Assembly (NCBI GenBank): GCA_003175865.1
Contig: PSRF01000021.1
Coordinates: 1 to 10,930 of the forward strand
Direction: 5' to 3'
From: Blastocatellia bacterium
GTDB lineage: Bacteria > Acidobacteriota > Blastocatellia > Pyrinomonadales > Pyrinomonadaceae
DNA length: 10,930 nt
In this document: positions 1 to 6,154 of the stretch, piece after piece
How positions within the stretch are numbered: position 1 is the stretch's first letter
Layout: each line of letters begins with the position of its first letter
Position numbers and translations under genes: made by a program
Notes under the pieces: generated by a model
The model's input: only the letters and a program-made list of their open reading frames with translations
Database searches by the model: none
What the model was told of the DNA's origin: nothing

Positions 1-2
1 CG

Positions 3-731
3 GGTAGCTACTCGGTTGTCGTTAATGGCGGTAAGGAGTACGAAACTGCGCGCGAGAGTGTACAGATTGGCCGCGAGGGAGGGACTCGCTCAACTCAGGT
101 AACGATTCAACTTCGAATGAAAGCTGATGCTTCGAATCCTGCCTTTGCAAATGTTCCTCCCGCAGCTTTGAGTAACTACCAAAAGGCAACCGAAGCGATG
201 AAAAAGGGAAACTCGAAGAGCGCTGTCGAATTTCTAAACAGTGCCATCGCGGCTTACCCTAACTTTACGATCGCGCTTCACGATCTCGGCACGCAATACA
301 TGATGATGAAAGACATGAACAAGGCTGCCGAGACTTTCGAGACGTTAGTGAAGCTCGAGCCTAAAGATCCTTCTGCACACTTAAGCCTCGGTATTGCACT
401 CTTCAATCTCAAAAAGTTTGACGATGCGGAGGCGCAATTACGTGAAGCACTGAATCTCAATAGTCCGGGTCCGACGGCCCACTATTATCTCGGGCTGACT
501 TATGTCAGTACTAAACGGTATGAGGAGAGTCAGAAGGAACTCGAAGCTGCGGTTGCGAACGGTGGCGAGAACCTGGCGCTGGCCCACAAGTATCTGGGCG
601 GTCTTTACATGAGTTCAAAAAAGAACCAGCAAGCCGCTGACGAGCTTGAGAAATACCTCAAGCTCGATCCCAAGGCTCCTGACGCTGACCGGATCAAAGG
701 CACCATAAAAGACCTGAGAAGCAAGCAATAA
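3..731 (+). CDS. TPR-repeat protein, C-terminal part (5' end outside window)
   Basis: The reading frame is open from the first bases of the window, so this is the 3' part of a longer gene. The ATG at 117 is internal, not a convincing start. Residues encoded by about 3-116 (GSYSVVVNGG..., then VTIQL) look like the last strands of a carboxypeptidase-regulatory-like or PEGA-type beta-sandwich, a module often joined to TPRs in Acidobacteriota. From about 165 on there are five tetratricopeptide repeats of roughly 34 residues. Each has the usual small residue/aromatic pattern (for example LGIALFNLKKFDDAEAQLREAL), and two end in LEPK or LDPK. TPR arrays are protein-docking scaffolds, and with the beta-sandwich in front a periplasmic or surface location is likely. 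No enzymatic motif is visible in this part. The gene ends at TAA 729-731 just before a hairpin terminator. The TPR assignment is firm; the specific role is unknown. Confidence 0.85.
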   Translation, partial: GSYSVVVNGGKEYETARESVQIGREGGTRSTQVTIQLRMKADASNPAFANVPPAALSNYQKATEAMKKGNSKSAVEFLNSAIAAYPNFTIALHDLGTQYMMMKDMNKAAETFETLVKLEPKDPSAHLSLGIALFNLKKFDDAEAQLREALNLNSPGPTAHYYLGLTYVSTKRYEESQKELEAAVANGGENLALAHKYLGGLYMSSKKNQQAADELEKYLKLDPKAPDADRIKGTIKDLRSKQ

Positions 732-733
732 AG

Positions 734-755
734 AAGGGCCGCAGAAGCGGCCCTT
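734..755. terminator. Bidirectional intrinsic terminator between convergent genes
   Basis: A perfect 9-bp GC-rich stem (AAGGGCCGC / GCGGCCCTT, 734-742 with 747-755) closes an AGAA tetraloop. On the plus strand it starts 3 nt after the TPR gene stop and runs into TTT CAAATTT. On the minus strand it lies downstream of the ribA stop and is followed by TTTATTGC. It therefore probably ends both convergent transcripts. Confidence 0.85.
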
Positions 756-789
756 TCAAATTTAGGAGCACCTACAGTTTAGTTTAGCG

Positions 790-1434
790 CTATGACTTCT
801 TGAGTTCGAGCAAGTGACCCAGCTTTTCTTTTTTGGTTCGAAGATACGCAGCTGCCTTTTCAGTGGAGTCGACTTCAATCGAAACCCGCTCGACTATCTT
901 CAGTCCTGCTTCCTCGAGCGCTTGCAGTTTCAAAGGATTGTTAGAAATTACTTTCACCTTGCAAAGACCCAGGTCAAACAGAATCTCGGCACACTGACGA
1001 TACTCTCTCAGGTCTACTGCCAAACCAAGTCGCTCATTCGCCTCAACGGTGTCCGCACCTTTATCCTGAAGCGCATAGGCGCGAATCTTGTTCAGGATTC
1101 CAATGCCCCGGCCCTCCTGCTGTTGATAGACGACAGCTCCGAGGCCTTCCTGTTGAATCATCTGCATCGTTCGATGTAGCTGCCTGCCGCAATCGCACTT
1201 AGTGGAAGCGAAGACATCTCCCGTCAAACATTGGGAATGAATACGCACAAGCGTGGGTACGTTGCGCTCCATCTTTCCCTTGAACAAGACCACAAACTCC
1301 TCATCACTAATTAACGAACGATAGCCTGCAATCTGAAAATCTCCATAATCAGTCGGCAGCGCGGCGATCGCGACACGTTCCACGGACTCTGTAGTCGCCG
1401 AATCGCAGCAAGTTCCACTCAAAGCTTCTTTCAC
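790..1434 (-). CDS. ribA: GTP cyclohydrolase II (riboflavin biosynthesis)
   Basis: The product, 214 aa, opens the imidazole ring of GTP and releases formate and pyrophosphate to give 2,5-diamino-6-ribosylamino-pyrimidinone 5'-phosphate, the first step of riboflavin/FMN/FAD synthesis in the cytosol. Visible motifs match E. coli RibA: zinc ligands Cys69, Cys80 and Cys82 in [25 protein letters not shown] (105-112), KIRAYALQD with Tyr120, [10 protein letters not shown] (128-137), and the Asp141/Arg143 pair equivalent to E. coli Asp126/Arg128. It is a monofunctional RibA with no RibB half and a poorly conserved extension of about 15 residues at the N-terminus. The start is GTG at 1434-1432, supported by AAGGGAG 7 nt upstream. 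It is transcribed alone, convergent with the TPR gene and divergent from the FHA-GGDEF gene. Confidence 0.96.
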   Translation of the reverse strand: MKEALSGTCCDSATTESVERVAIAALPTDYGDFQIAGYRSLISDEEFVVLFKGKMERNVPTLVRIHSQCLTGDVFASTKCDCGRQLHRTMQMIQQEGLGAVVYQQQEGRGIGILNKIRAYALQDKGADTVEANERLGLAVDLREYRQCAEILFDLGLCKVKVISNNPLKLQALEEAGLKIVERVSIEVDSTEKAAAYLRTKKEKLGHLLELKKS

Positions 1435-1464
1435 GTCCGAACTCCCTTTTATCTCGGATGTCTA

Positions 1465-1494
1465 ATTATAGGAGTAACTTTGGAATGCCTACAA
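1465..1494 (-). promoter_or_regulatory. Probable sigma-70-type promoter of ribA
   Basis: On the minus strand there is a perfect -10 TATAAT (plus coordinates 1470-1465), preceded at an 18-bp spacing by TTGTAG (1494-1489), which matches the first three bases of the -35 consensus. Transcription would begin near 1458, leaving a leader of about 20-25 nt. That leader is too short to hold an FMN riboswitch, and none is seen. Confidence 0.6.
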
Positions 1495-1545
1495 GTCATG
1501 GTCCTGACGCGAGGAAGTGATGTTGCCCAGCACGTCTAATCGTTC

Positions 1546-1574
1546 TTGCTGCCATGCTGTCTCCGCGCTAAGAT
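1546..1574 (+). promoter_or_regulatory. Candidate promoter of the FHA-GGDEF gene
   Basis: TTGCTG (1546-1551) and TAAGAT (1569-1574) are separated by 17 bp, matching 3/6 and 4/6 consensus positions. Transcription would begin near 1581, about 58 nt before the ATG at 1639. The match is moderate and is supported mainly by spacing and position. Confidence 0.4.
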
Positions 1575-1638
1575 ACCGAAGCCCGAAGGGTTATGGGCTC
1601 CGCACCTGGAAACACTTTTCTGATTGACCCCTCTAAAA

Positions 1639-2622
1639 ATGACCAGTGAAACCCACGACGATGAGACTGTGACTACTGAAGTAAGCGGCGCTAGCGACTC
1701 CGAACTCGGGAATCGCGAACGTCGACCGGTCCTGGTGTCGTTGCGTGGCGAGTTAATTGGCACACCGATTCCGCTTGAGAGAGATAGGGTGGTCCTGGGT
1801 CGCGCCCTGGAAGCGGACATTCGTCTTAATGACTTCAAGACCTCAAGGATGCACGCTCAAATTATTACAGAGAGTGATGTCACTCGCGGTGTGCGTTTTC
1901 GGATTAAGGACCTGGGTTCGACAAACGGAACACTAGTTAATGGTCAAGTGATCCAGCAGGCGTTTCTGAACGACGGGGATAAGATCGTCATTGGCGACCA
2001 TCTCTTTCGCTTTGACCTACTTGATGAGATAGATCGTGAATTCCAACAGCAGATCCATCGTTTACTTGCTCACGATGAGTTAACGGGACTGCTTACGAGT
2101 AAGTCTTTCTTTACGGAGTTGCGCCGTGAAGCCGGGCGAGCTGAGGGAGAAGGTCTCCCATTCTGTGTCCTGATGATCGACATCGATCACTTTAAGGAAG
2201 TCAACGACACATACGGCCATTTGGTGGGTAGTCGCACACTGCGTGACATGGGCATGATAGTTAAGGCCGCGTTGCGCTCGGGAGATGTCGCTGCACGGTT
2301 TGGCGGCGAAGAATTTGCGGCGTTCTTGCTCGAAGCCGATTACGCACAAGCAGTGGTTGCTGCTGAACGTGTACGTCGGGCAGTTGAAGAACATCCATTC
2401 GTAGCTTCTGCTGACCTAACTGCGGATGTTGCCAGTACGTTCCGCTTAACGATTAGCGTTGGCATTGCCGCTTACCCCGACGATGCGACAGATCCCATCA
2501 AACTAGTTGAACTGGCCGATTCAGCACTTTATCGTGCGAAGCGTGCTGGGCGAAATCTCATTTGCGCTTATCAGCCCTCACTTGCCGCAACAGATAAACC
2601 GTTACCTCCACGTCGCGGATGA
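1639..2622 (+). CDS. FHA-GGDEF diguanylate cyclase
   Basis: The product, 327 aa from ATG 1639, makes cyclic di-GMP from two GTP. An N-terminal forkhead-associated domain spans about residues 30-125, with GR, the phosphothreonine-binding SRMHA and the DLGSTNGTLVNG core. A GGDEF domain spans about 140-310. It shows the metal-binding MIDIDHFKEVND stretch, an active-site GGEEF (RFGGEEF), and an intact RxxD inhibitory I-site (RSGD) exactly five residues before GGEEF, so product inhibition is expected. There is no membrane segment, so it is cytosolic and presumably targeted by its FHA domain to a phosphorylated partner. A TTG at 1624 would add five residues, and an in-frame TGA at 1621-1623 forbids any longer form; neither start has a clear ribosome binding site. 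It lies 170 bp upstream of the pil-like operon on the same strand. The domains are clear; the partner is unknown. Confidence 0.93.
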   Translation: MTSETHDDETVTTEVSGASDSELGNRERRPVLVSLRGELIGTPIPLERDRVVLGRALEADIRLNDFKTSRMHAQIITESDVTRGVRFRIKDLGSTNGTLVNGQVIQQAFLNDGDKIVIGDHLFRFDLLDEIDREFQQQIHRLLAHDELTGLLTSKSFFTELRREAGRAEGEGLPFCVLMIDIDHFKEVNDTYGHLVGSRTLRDMGMIVKAALRSGDVAARFGGEEFAAFLLEADYAQAVVAAERVRRAVEEHPFVASADLTADVASTFRLTISVGIAAYPDDATDPIKLVELADSALYRAKRAGRNLICAYQPSLAATDKPLPPRRG

Positions 2623-2792
2623 GTCCAGGGTGCGGCTTTTCGCAACCACCCGTCTTGTTTGTCGTGTAAAGAACTGGCTGGACTCAAGCTACCCGCCAAA
2701 ACAGCCACCTGGTTTGCGATTGGTTCGTTTCGACGTGTATCCTTCCTCGACAGAAGAGCGATTTGCGTTGAACCGGCGAGAGGATTTGCGTA
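2623..2792. other. Non-coding gap before the pil-like operon
   Basis: This 170-bp stretch holds no convincing gene and no recognisable pilM remnant. A weak promoter-like pair, TTGCGA (2714-2719) and TATCCT (2738-2743) at 18 bp, is the only candidate start for the operon and is not strong enough to assert. Confidence 0.35.
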
Positions 2793-3422
2793 GTGAACAG
2801 TAGTCTTAATTTAGCCTCCAGACCCTTTACAAACCGCATCCTGCCGTGGGTGCTGACCTTCTTCATTCTAGCTATCTCTTTTGTCGGTTTATTGGTCGTC
2901 GTGGTCTTGACGACCAGTGCGAACCGTGAGGCTACAACAGTTTCGGCTGACATAAACCGTTTCAAACAGGAGGAGTCATCGGTCCTGAAGGACGCAAAAG
3001 AAGTCGTTGGTTCGATGTCACCGCAGACACAGCAAGCGTTAAAAGCTGCACATCAATTGGTTGACAGGAAAGAGTTCTCATGGTCGAGACTTTTCGCGGA
3101 TCTCGAGTCTTCCTTACCTGGTACAGTCAGAGTGTCGCGGATAGCAGTTCGAAATGTAAGTAAGAAGGGAGATGAAACCGTAGCTGAGCTGGAACTTGGT
3201 GTGTTTGCTAAGAGTGCCACCATCATTACCGACATGATTTCGTCGATGAATAAAGGAGGCGTTTTTGAGGCTCAATTGCTTTCGCAGCAACTGCAGAAAG
3301 GTCGAGGTGAAAGTGGAACCACCTATGAGTTGCTCGTAATCTACCGGCCGCGCGCCGGCTTCACGCCTCAAAATGTCGCAAAGTTGGAAACTGATGACAC
3401 AGCAAAGGAGGAGCGACGATGA
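2793..3422 (+). CDS. pilN: PilN-like pilus/secretion inner-membrane protein
   Basis: The product, 209 aa, belongs to the PilN/GspL-C family. It has a short cytoplasmic tail with the characteristic LNLASRPFTNR (5-15), which in PilN binds PilM. One membrane helix follows (about 17-41), then a short coiled coil (44-70) and a periplasmic ferredoxin-like domain (about 95-187) that includes FSWSRLFADLESSLPGTVRV. In type IV pili PilN pairs with PilO to form the alignment complex that links the cytoplasmic motor to the secretin. The start is GTG 2793 with GAGAGGA 8 nt upstream; an in-frame TGA at 2769-2771 excludes any much longer form. The stop overlaps the next start (ATGA at 3419-3422), indicating translational coupling. 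No pilM lies upstream: the gap to the FHA-GGDEF gene is only 170 bp and non-coding. Confidence 0.85.
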   Translation: MNSSLNLASRPFTNRILPWVLTFFILAISFVGLLVVVVLTTSANREATTVSADINRFKQEESSVLKDAKEVVGSMSPQTQQALKAAHQLVDRKEFSWSRLFADLESSLPGTVRVSRIAVRNVSKKGDETVAELELGVFAKSATIITDMISSMNKGGVFEAQLLSQQLQKGRGESGTTYELLVIYRPRAGFTPQNVAKLETDDTAKEERR

Positions 3423-4165
3423 ACGAAGAACCCATCAACGCTTCTTCACGGCGCTCAAACTCATCCGGTGGACTGGCGACGCTATTTGAATCTCGTCGCG
3501 GGAAGATGTTTGGAGTTGCAGAGATAATCGCGCTGACAATCAGCTCCTTCATCTTGCTGGTAGTCGTTTTGAGCTACCTATATTTTCTCTTGCCCGCAAG
3601 ATCGCGCTTGCAGTCATTGAAAGATGACCGTGTGCAGCTTCAGACCAATCTTAAGAAGTCGAAAACAATCCTCGAAAAAGATCAGACCGTTCAGCAGAAG
3701 AAAGATCGGCTCGAAAAGAGTTTGGAACATTTCGAATCAGTTGGTTTGGTTGATGCTGCGCAGGGAAGAATGGAACTCTACGAAGATCTCAACAAGCTTT
3801 TGGTAAAAAACGGGCTACGTAACACGTCTGGCCCAACCTACGCCGCACTTGATTCGTCTGACACCAAGACGCCTGGTAAGAACACGAGTACGAGATGGGA
3901 AAGTGTTTACCCAGGGATTGCTGTCGATGTGACGGTCGAGGGGCCTTATCAAAACATTCGTCATTTCATTAGTGACATCGAAAACAGCAAACAATTCTTG
4001 ATCATTAACCAGGTTGAACTGCAGAGAGCTACTCAAAACAATTCCTCAACGGATGCGGCAACCCAAGTTCCTGCGGAAAACTCTACCGGTTCACGTTCGT
4101 CGCTAGTGAGTCTACAACTGAACATGACCACGTACTTTCAACGGGCGGCTGGTTCACAGGAATAA
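3419..4165 (+). CDS. pilO: PilO-like pilus/secretion inner-membrane protein
   Basis: The product, 248 aa, resembles PilO/GspM. It has a 32-residue polar cytoplasmic N-terminus, one membrane helix (about 33-58), a charged coiled coil (60-105) and a periplasmic ferredoxin-like domain (about 117-243). The hallmark stretch is at 175-201, with GPYQNIRHFISDIENS followed by KQFLIINQVEL. A low-complexity Ser/Thr/Asn-rich loop (about 205-228) interrupts the domain before its last strand. PilO dimerises with PilN and contacts PilP. The start is well fixed by AAAGGAGG about 8 nt upstream and by the 4-bp overlap with pilN. The order after pilN is the standard one. The family is clear from architecture and context although sequence conservation in PilO is low. 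Confidence 0.85.
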   Translation: MNEEPINASSRRSNSSGGLATLFESRRGKMFGVAEIIALTISSFILLVVVLSYLYFLLPARSRLQSLKDDRVQLQTNLKKSKTILEKDQTVQQKKDRLEKSLEHFESVGLVDAAQGRMELYEDLNKLLVKNGLRNTSGPTYAALDSSDTKTPGKNTSTRWESVYPGIAVDVTVEGPYQNIRHFISDIENSKQFLIINQVELQRATQNNSSTDAATQVPAENSTGSRSSLVSLQLNMTTYFQRAAGSQE

Positions 4166-4166
4166 T

Positions 4167-5078
4167 ATGCAAGCCATCGACTTAAGTAGACCCGGAGAAA
4201 AGAAGAAACTCATCTGGGCTGGGATCCTGGGTTTCGTTGCCGTTTTGTTTTTGTGGTGGACATTCTTTGGCTTTGGTTCGTCTTCCACGCCCCAAAGAGC
4301 GGCTACCACACCAGGTACGCAGAGCCAACAAAGAGCCAATAGGCAGACCGGGACGGACAAGCAATCTGCAGAACTTGAGGACCTGACCAGTCAATTGGAG
4401 GAAGTAAATTTCCAGATAAACCCACCCAGGGTGCCGGAACCGCAGCGCAACATATTTGCATATTACGAACCGGCTCCACCCGTTAAGGCTCCCTCGCCGA
4501 CGCCAACGGTTACGCCAACGCCTACTCCGCCCGTTTTGATAACAACGATCTCTCCGACAAATGTGTATGCGCAGACCGACGAGTTCACTTTGGAAGTGTC
4601 TGGTGACAAGTTTACGCCCGACCTGAAGATCAATGTCGATGGACGCGAGTTGCCAACGAGGTTTCGGAATCCACAGCAGTTGTCCGCAGTCGTTCCTGCG
4701 TCGTTGATTGCGAATCCTGGCATGCGGCAGATCACAGTTAGGACCAGTGACAGTCGTTTGTACTCGAAAGTGATACAGCTGAACATCTCGCCGCCTCCCA
4801 CTCCGAACTACAGCTACATCGGTCTGATCGATACTCAGCACAGGGTGAGCACTGCGTATCTGCAGGACAAGAGTAGTAAGGAGATCCTGAACGTACAACG
4901 TGGCGATCTGCTTAGCGGAAGATTTCGCGTCACCAGTATTTCAGAGAAAGAGGTAGTACTCGTTGATACGAATTTGAAAATTCGTCACAAGCTTACAATG
5001 AGTGAAGGTGAACGTGGTCCTGGATCACCTTTGGCACGTCCAACACCCAAGGTAGACGCTGAAGATGATGAACCTTGA
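4167..5078 (+). CDS. PilP/GspC-like protein with inserted IPT/TIG-like domain
   Basis: The product, 303 aa, starts 1 nt after pilO with AGGA 5 nt before the ATG. It is in the PilP slot but is built unusually. The N-terminus is a membrane helix (about 16-36), as in GspC, rather than the lipoprotein signal of classical PilP. A variable linker leads to PQRNIFAYYEP (92-102), resembling the conserved RDPF-type segment of PilP/GspC. Next come a Pro/Thr-rich spacer (101-122), a probable IPT/TIG immunoglobulin-like domain (about 123-207, beginning ITTISPTNVYA) and a C-terminal small beta domain (about 214-278). The last has IGLIDTQHRVSTAYL, NVQRGDLLSGRFRV and KIRHKLTM, the pattern of the PilP/GspC homology region that binds the secretin N0 domain. 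The inferred role is bridging PilN/PilO to an outer-membrane secretin. Membrane helix and context are sure; the two domain calls are by eye. Confidence 0.72.
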   Translation: MQAIDLSRPGEKKKLIWAGILGFVAVLFLWWTFFGFGSSSTPQRAATTPGTQSQQRANRQTGTDKQSAELEDLTSQLEEVNFQINPPRVPEPQRNIFAYYEPAPPVKAPSPTPTVTPTPTPPVLITTISPTNVYAQTDEFTLEVSGDKFTPDLKINVDGRELPTRFRNPQQLSAVVPASLIANPGMRQITVRTSDSRLYSKVIQLNISPPPTPNYSYIGLIDTQHRVSTAYLQDKSSKEILNVQRGDLLSGRFRVTSISEKEVVLVDTNLKIRHKLTMSEGERGPGSPLARPTPKVDAEDDEP

Positions 5079-5796
5079 GCACAGCGACGACCACAAGATA
5101 TGCGGGTGTCACGTAAACTCCGTTTCGTGTCATCTCTCAGTGGATCGGCATCGAATGCGACGTGCTGAGGGTGGTTACACGCTTGTTGCGCTCCTCGCTA
5201 TGATGACCATCCTCGCGCTGTTTGCGATGGCTCTCGCACCAAGTATTCAGCAGCAAGCACAACGCGAACGTGAGAAAGAATCCATCTTCCGCGGTGAGCA
5301 AGTAGCTGACGCAATTCGTGCTTACTACATCAATCGCTTTCAAACACTTCGTCTGCAAGGTGACCAAGCTTTGCCATCATCGATGGATCAACTGCTGGAA
5401 GGAATTCCAGTTCAGGGTGGCGCGAAGAAGCGACAAATTTTGCGCGCGAGTGCTGCACATGATCCCTTGTCGCCGAACGGTGAATGGCGTTTTGTTCGAC
5501 CGCGTAGTCAGGCGCTCATTGATTTTCAGAGAGCAATTCTCTTTTATGCAGGCAACCTTGTCCCAACTCCGCAAGACCGGCAAATGGCGCAGCTGCAACA
5601 GTTAGCGGTGCCGATGATTACCAGTGTTCTCAACACGGGAACTGATCAAAAGAGCAGCGATTCGTCATCCATAGATGATGATTCAAGTGGTCCATTCGTT
5701 GGAGTCTCACCACGCAATAAAAATAAATCAGTACTTACTTACTACGGGATCGATGAACTCGATCAGTGGATCTTCACTCCGCTGTTTCGTCAGTAG
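5065..5796 (+). CDS. Type IV pilin-like / type II secretion pseudopilin
   Basis: The product is a prepilin with a class III signal: GG|YTLVALLAMMTILALFAMAL, cut by prepilin peptidase after Gly37 (numbering from 5065). It then has REREKESIFRGEQVADAIRAYY (68-88), the conserved helix of a pseudopilin group I associate with PilN/O/P clusters. The globular part (about 90-243) holds a conserved-looking ...HDPLSPNGEWRFV... segment, a Ser/Asp-rich loop (about 193-209) and a short C-terminal GIDELDQWIF. Mature position 5 is Ala, not the Glu typical of major pilins, so it is more like a minor or tip subunit. The start is uncertain. ATG 5065 overlaps the preceding gene and gives a 37-residue leader containing three cysteines. 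GTG 5140 or ATG 5155 gives a normal short leader (MRRAEGG); I favour 5155 or 5140 on biology, and no start has a strong ribosome binding site. Confidence 0.8.
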   Translation: MMNLEHSDDHKICGCHVNSVSCHLSVDRHRMRRAEGGYTLVALLAMMTILALFAMALAPSIQQQAQREREKESIFRGEQVADAIRAYYINRFQTLRLQGDQALPSSMDQLLEGIPVQGGAKKRQILRASAAHDPLSPNGEWRFVRPRSQALIDFQRAILFYAGNLVPTPQDRQMAQLQQLAVPMITSVLNTGTDQKSSDSSSIDDDSSGPFVGVSPRNKNKSVLTYYGIDELDQWIFTPLFRQ

Positions 5797-6013
5797 TTAA
5801 GTTGGACCATCCACTTGTTCATGCAAATAACAAGTTTCGATCGCGAAGCGTTGATCGATCGCGGAATCGAGTCTTCTACTGTCTCGTGATGACTTAGTTT
5901 CACACTCAATGAGTTTGTACGCGAGCTGCTCATTAGTGTTTCATCTGCTCACAAACAGCTCATCTCCCGCTTAAGACACGCGGAAAAAATTTTCATGGAG
6001 AAGTAATAAGTTG
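5797..6013. other. Non-coding spacer rich in inverted repeats
   Basis: No plausible gene is seen here. It contains ACTTGTT/AACAAGT (5813-5819 with 5829-5835, 9-nt loop), which may be a weak terminator for the pil-like operon as it lacks a T-run. CGATCGCG occurs twice (5838-5845 and 5856-5863). There is a long imperfect hairpin at 5902-5939, and GCTCAY occurs three times (5928, 5947, 5958). A poor promoter-like pair, TTGATC (5851-5856) and TCTACT (5875-5880), precedes the long hairpin. Confidence 0.5.
5902..5939. repeat. Inverted repeat with one bulge, 11 bp stem
   Basis: ACACT-C-AATGAG (5902-5913) pairs with CTCATT-AGTGT (5929-5939) in eleven base pairs with a single bulged C at 5907 and a 15-nt loop. 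It lacks a following T-run on either strand, so it is not an ordinary intrinsic terminator. It could be a structured RNA element or a regulator site. Confidence 0.55.
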
Positions 6014-6042
6014 TTGACAACCTCAGCATTTGCGTTTATATA
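6014..6042 (+). promoter_or_regulatory. Near-consensus sigma-70 promoter of the lysine-rich mini-protein gene
   Basis: A perfect -35 TTGACA (6014-6019), an ideal 17-bp spacer and TATATA (6037-6042) make this the best promoter in the window. Transcription should begin near 6049, giving a leader of about 106 nt. The -35 sits inside a dyad GTTGT-TG-ACAAC (6010-6021), so a repressor or activator could compete there. Confidence 0.85.
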
Positions 6043-6071
6043 GCAAGATGTTGTGCGCCGTTTACTCTAGC

Positions 6072-6104
6072 CCACAAGACTAAAGCACACACAGTATCTT
6101 GTGG
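6072..6104 (+). promoter_or_regulatory. 5'-leader stem-loop of the mini-protein mRNA
   Basis: CCACAAGA (6072-6079) and TCTTGTGG (6097-6104) are perfect reverse complements separated by a 17-nt A/C-rich loop. They lie inside the predicted leader, about 25 nt from the expected RNA 5' end and 50 nt before the start codon. The element could stabilise the mRNA or be a binding site; it matches no riboswitch class I can name. Confidence 0.55.
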
Positions 6105-6154
6105 TCGTGAATGAAACCAAAAAACTAATCTCTAAAAAGGAGCACATACAAGCT

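Noticed and set aside
814..1179. 121-codon plus-strand frame opposite ribA
   Set aside because: ribA has all catalytic motifs on the other strand; this frame shows no recognisable domain or start signal.
1435..1460. Possible FMN riboswitch before ribA
   Set aside because: The TATAAT at 1465-1470 leaves a leader of only about 25 nt, far shorter than an FMN aptamer, and no conserved aptamer segments are seen.
2507..2803. 98-codon frame spanning the end of the GGDEF gene and the gap before pilN
   Set aside because: It begins inside the GGDEF domain out of frame, has no family resemblance, and does not encode a PilM fragment.
4182..4898. 238-codon minus-strand frame within the PilP-like gene
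   Set aside because: It lies antisense to a gene with clear domains and operon context, has no ribosome binding site, and its composition (Arg/Trp/Cys-rich) is typical of a shadow frame.
5838..5863. CGATCGCG pair as a CRISPR or site-specific recombination site
   Set aside because: Only two 8-bp copies occur, partly self-palindromic, with no further units, integrase or tRNA nearby.
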